DNA of 15,444 nt from Rubrobacteraceae bacterium (lineage in GTDB: Bacteria > Actinomycetota > Rubrobacteria > Rubrobacterales > Rubrobacteraceae): contig JAUJMB010000023.1 in the NCBI GenBank assembly GCA_030447045.1, forward strand, positions 1-15,444. Direction: 5' to 3'. The notes beneath the pieces are model-generated. The model saw only the letters and a program-made list of their open reading frames with translations, did not search any database and was not told where the DNA came from. Both the position numbers and the translations under genes were made by a program. Position 1 is the stretch's first letter, and every line of letters begins with the position of its first letter. Of this stretch, positions 14,906 to 15,444 are shown piece after piece.

Positions 14906-15280
14906 CTAGCACCCCCCCAACCCGCGGCCGGTCCGCACCAACTCCTCCGTTTCGTCGAGGACGCTCAAGAGTCCTTCCATCCCGGGGTTCTCCGCCTCCC
15001 TGCGTCGTCCCCCGACGCAAACCTCCGAGGGCTCGTCCGGCTCGGGGGAGAGCGCGTACCACGCCGTCCTCCTCCCCGGCTCCACGGTATTGGGGCGACT
15101 CGAGACCACGAGGTCGGGATCGAAGCCCTTCACCCCCGCTCCGAGCTCGTCGATGCCGCAGGCGGCCACCTCCGCGTCCGGTCGGAGCCCGCGAAGGGCG
15201 CTCCGCATGGCGTCGGCGTACACGCGGTGGCTGTCTTCGTAGGCGATCAGGACCCGCACGCCGCGCGCACCCTCACCCAT
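14906..15280 (-). CDS. Small unidentified protein with Rossmann/receiver-like start
   Basis: A 124-aa protein. It opens VRVLIAYEDSHRVYADAMRS and continues with RPDAEVAACGIDELGAGVKGFDPDLVVSS: alternating hydrophobic strands and helices as in the first half of a receiver or Rossmann-type fold. The second half (PNTVEPGRRTAWYALSPEPD) does not continue as a standard response regulator, and no phosphoacceptor with the canonical flanking DD and K pattern is evident, so I do not call it one. The start is either the ATG at 15278-15280 or the GTG at 15257-15259, which would put VRVLIAY at the N-terminus. Eight nt overlap with a 22-codon ORF upstream suggests coupling. I recall look-alikes in Rubrobacter, but the function is unknown. 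Confidence 0.65.
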   Translation of the reverse strand: MGEGARGVRVLIAYEDSHRVYADAMRSALRGLRPDAEVAACGIDELGAGVKGFDPDLVVSSRPNTVEPGRRTAWYALSPEPDEPSEVCVGGRRREAENPGMEGLLSVLDETEELVRTGRGLGGC

Positions 15281-15341
15281 CTCCCCCGAGCCCCCTCGCC
15301 GCCGCGAGGGCCTCCCCGAAGCGGATATCCTCGGCGAGCAT
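15273..15341 (-). CDS. Possible 22-aa ORF overlapping the next gene
   Basis: The ATG at 15339-15341 opens MLAEDIRFGEALAAARGLGG and stops at 15273-15275 inside the first codons of the 14906-15280 gene (ATGGGTGA overlap). A G-rich stretch containing GGAGG lies 14 nt upstream, and a GTG at 15354-15356 is an alternative start. It could be a real small protein, a leader for translational coupling, or chance. Confidence 0.3.
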   Translation of the reverse strand: MLAEDIRFGEALAAARGLGGDG

Positions 15342-15382
15342 CCCGTCAGCCCCCACCTCCGGGCGCCCCTCGCGGGCCCCCT

Positions 15383-15444
15383 CTACTCAACCCTGCGCAC
15401 GTCCTTTGCCTCTTCCCCCTTCCTGCCGCGGGCCGGCTCGTAGC
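15383..15444 (-). CDS. C-terminal tail of a probable cold-shock (CspA-type) protein, cut by window edge
   Basis: The last 19 codons read YEPARGRKGEEAKDVRRVE before TAG at 15383-15385. The pattern Y-E-x-x-x-G-R-K-G-x-x-A-x-x-V-R matches the final strand of cold-shock-domain proteins, which bind single-stranded RNA/DNA and melt mRNA structure. Only this fragment is visible, so the family call depends on one motif. Confidence 0.5.
   Translation of the reverse strand, partial: YEPARGRKGEEAKDVRRVE

Noticed and set aside
14906..15280. Response regulator call for the 124-aa protein
   Set aside because: Only the first strand-helix pattern resembles a receiver domain. The acidic pocket, phosphoacceptor context and conserved lysine are not evident.

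Overview
The window looks like chromosome from a high-GC actinobacterium, most likely a Rubrobacter-type lineage. This rests on the GC-rich sequence, frequent GTG and TTG starts, an actinobacterial-style GuaB3 upstream of guaA, and the order tsaD / groEL / guaB3 / guaA, which echoes the gene order I remember for Mycobacterium tuberculosis. Genus assignment is inference. Nearly every gene is on the minus strand, so transcription runs right to left. The one confident plus-strand gene is a small zinc-ribbon protein facing groEL.

Left part (1-5060): the start of an Rrf2-family regulator runs off the left edge. To its right lies a complete high-affinity phosphate uptake operon, transcribed pstS-pstC-pstA-pstB-phoU. 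It has 1-36 nt junctions, except for an 80-140 nt gap after pstS that holds a hairpin and a promoter-like sequence. Upstream of pstS are three near-repeats spaced 11-12 nt next to a -10 box, which is a PhoP-box candidate. PstS captures phosphate outside the membrane, PstC/PstA form the channel, PstB powers it and PhoU signals phosphate status.

Middle (5060-9170): guaB3-guaA form a two-gene GMP-synthesis operon whose leader contains a 14-bp hairpin. Upstream is a short, otherwise unannotated stretch with three consecutive tiny genes for single-span hydrophobic peptides (about 20-38 aa). Two of them have excellent ribosome binding sites. They are followed by a zinc-ribbon/CD225 membrane protein.

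Right part (9170-15444): a stand-alone groEL has a CIRCE operator, a clear sigma-70-like promoter and a U-tract terminator, with no groES beside it. Its promoter is interlocked with the promoter of the divergent zinc-ribbon gene. Then come a secreted or anchored M23 peptidase with a disordered tail, tsaD (tRNA t6A synthesis), a secreted protein of unknown function behind a double hairpin, a small unidentified Rossmann-like protein, a possible 22-aa overlapping ORF, and the last 19 codons of a probable cold-shock protein.

Dispersed non-coding elements include three copies of a GC-rich intergenic palindrome and a perfect 18-bp palindrome upstream of tsaD. Several genes appear to have leaderless promoters. 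No tRNA, rRNA, CRISPR array, insertion sequence or phage gene was seen.
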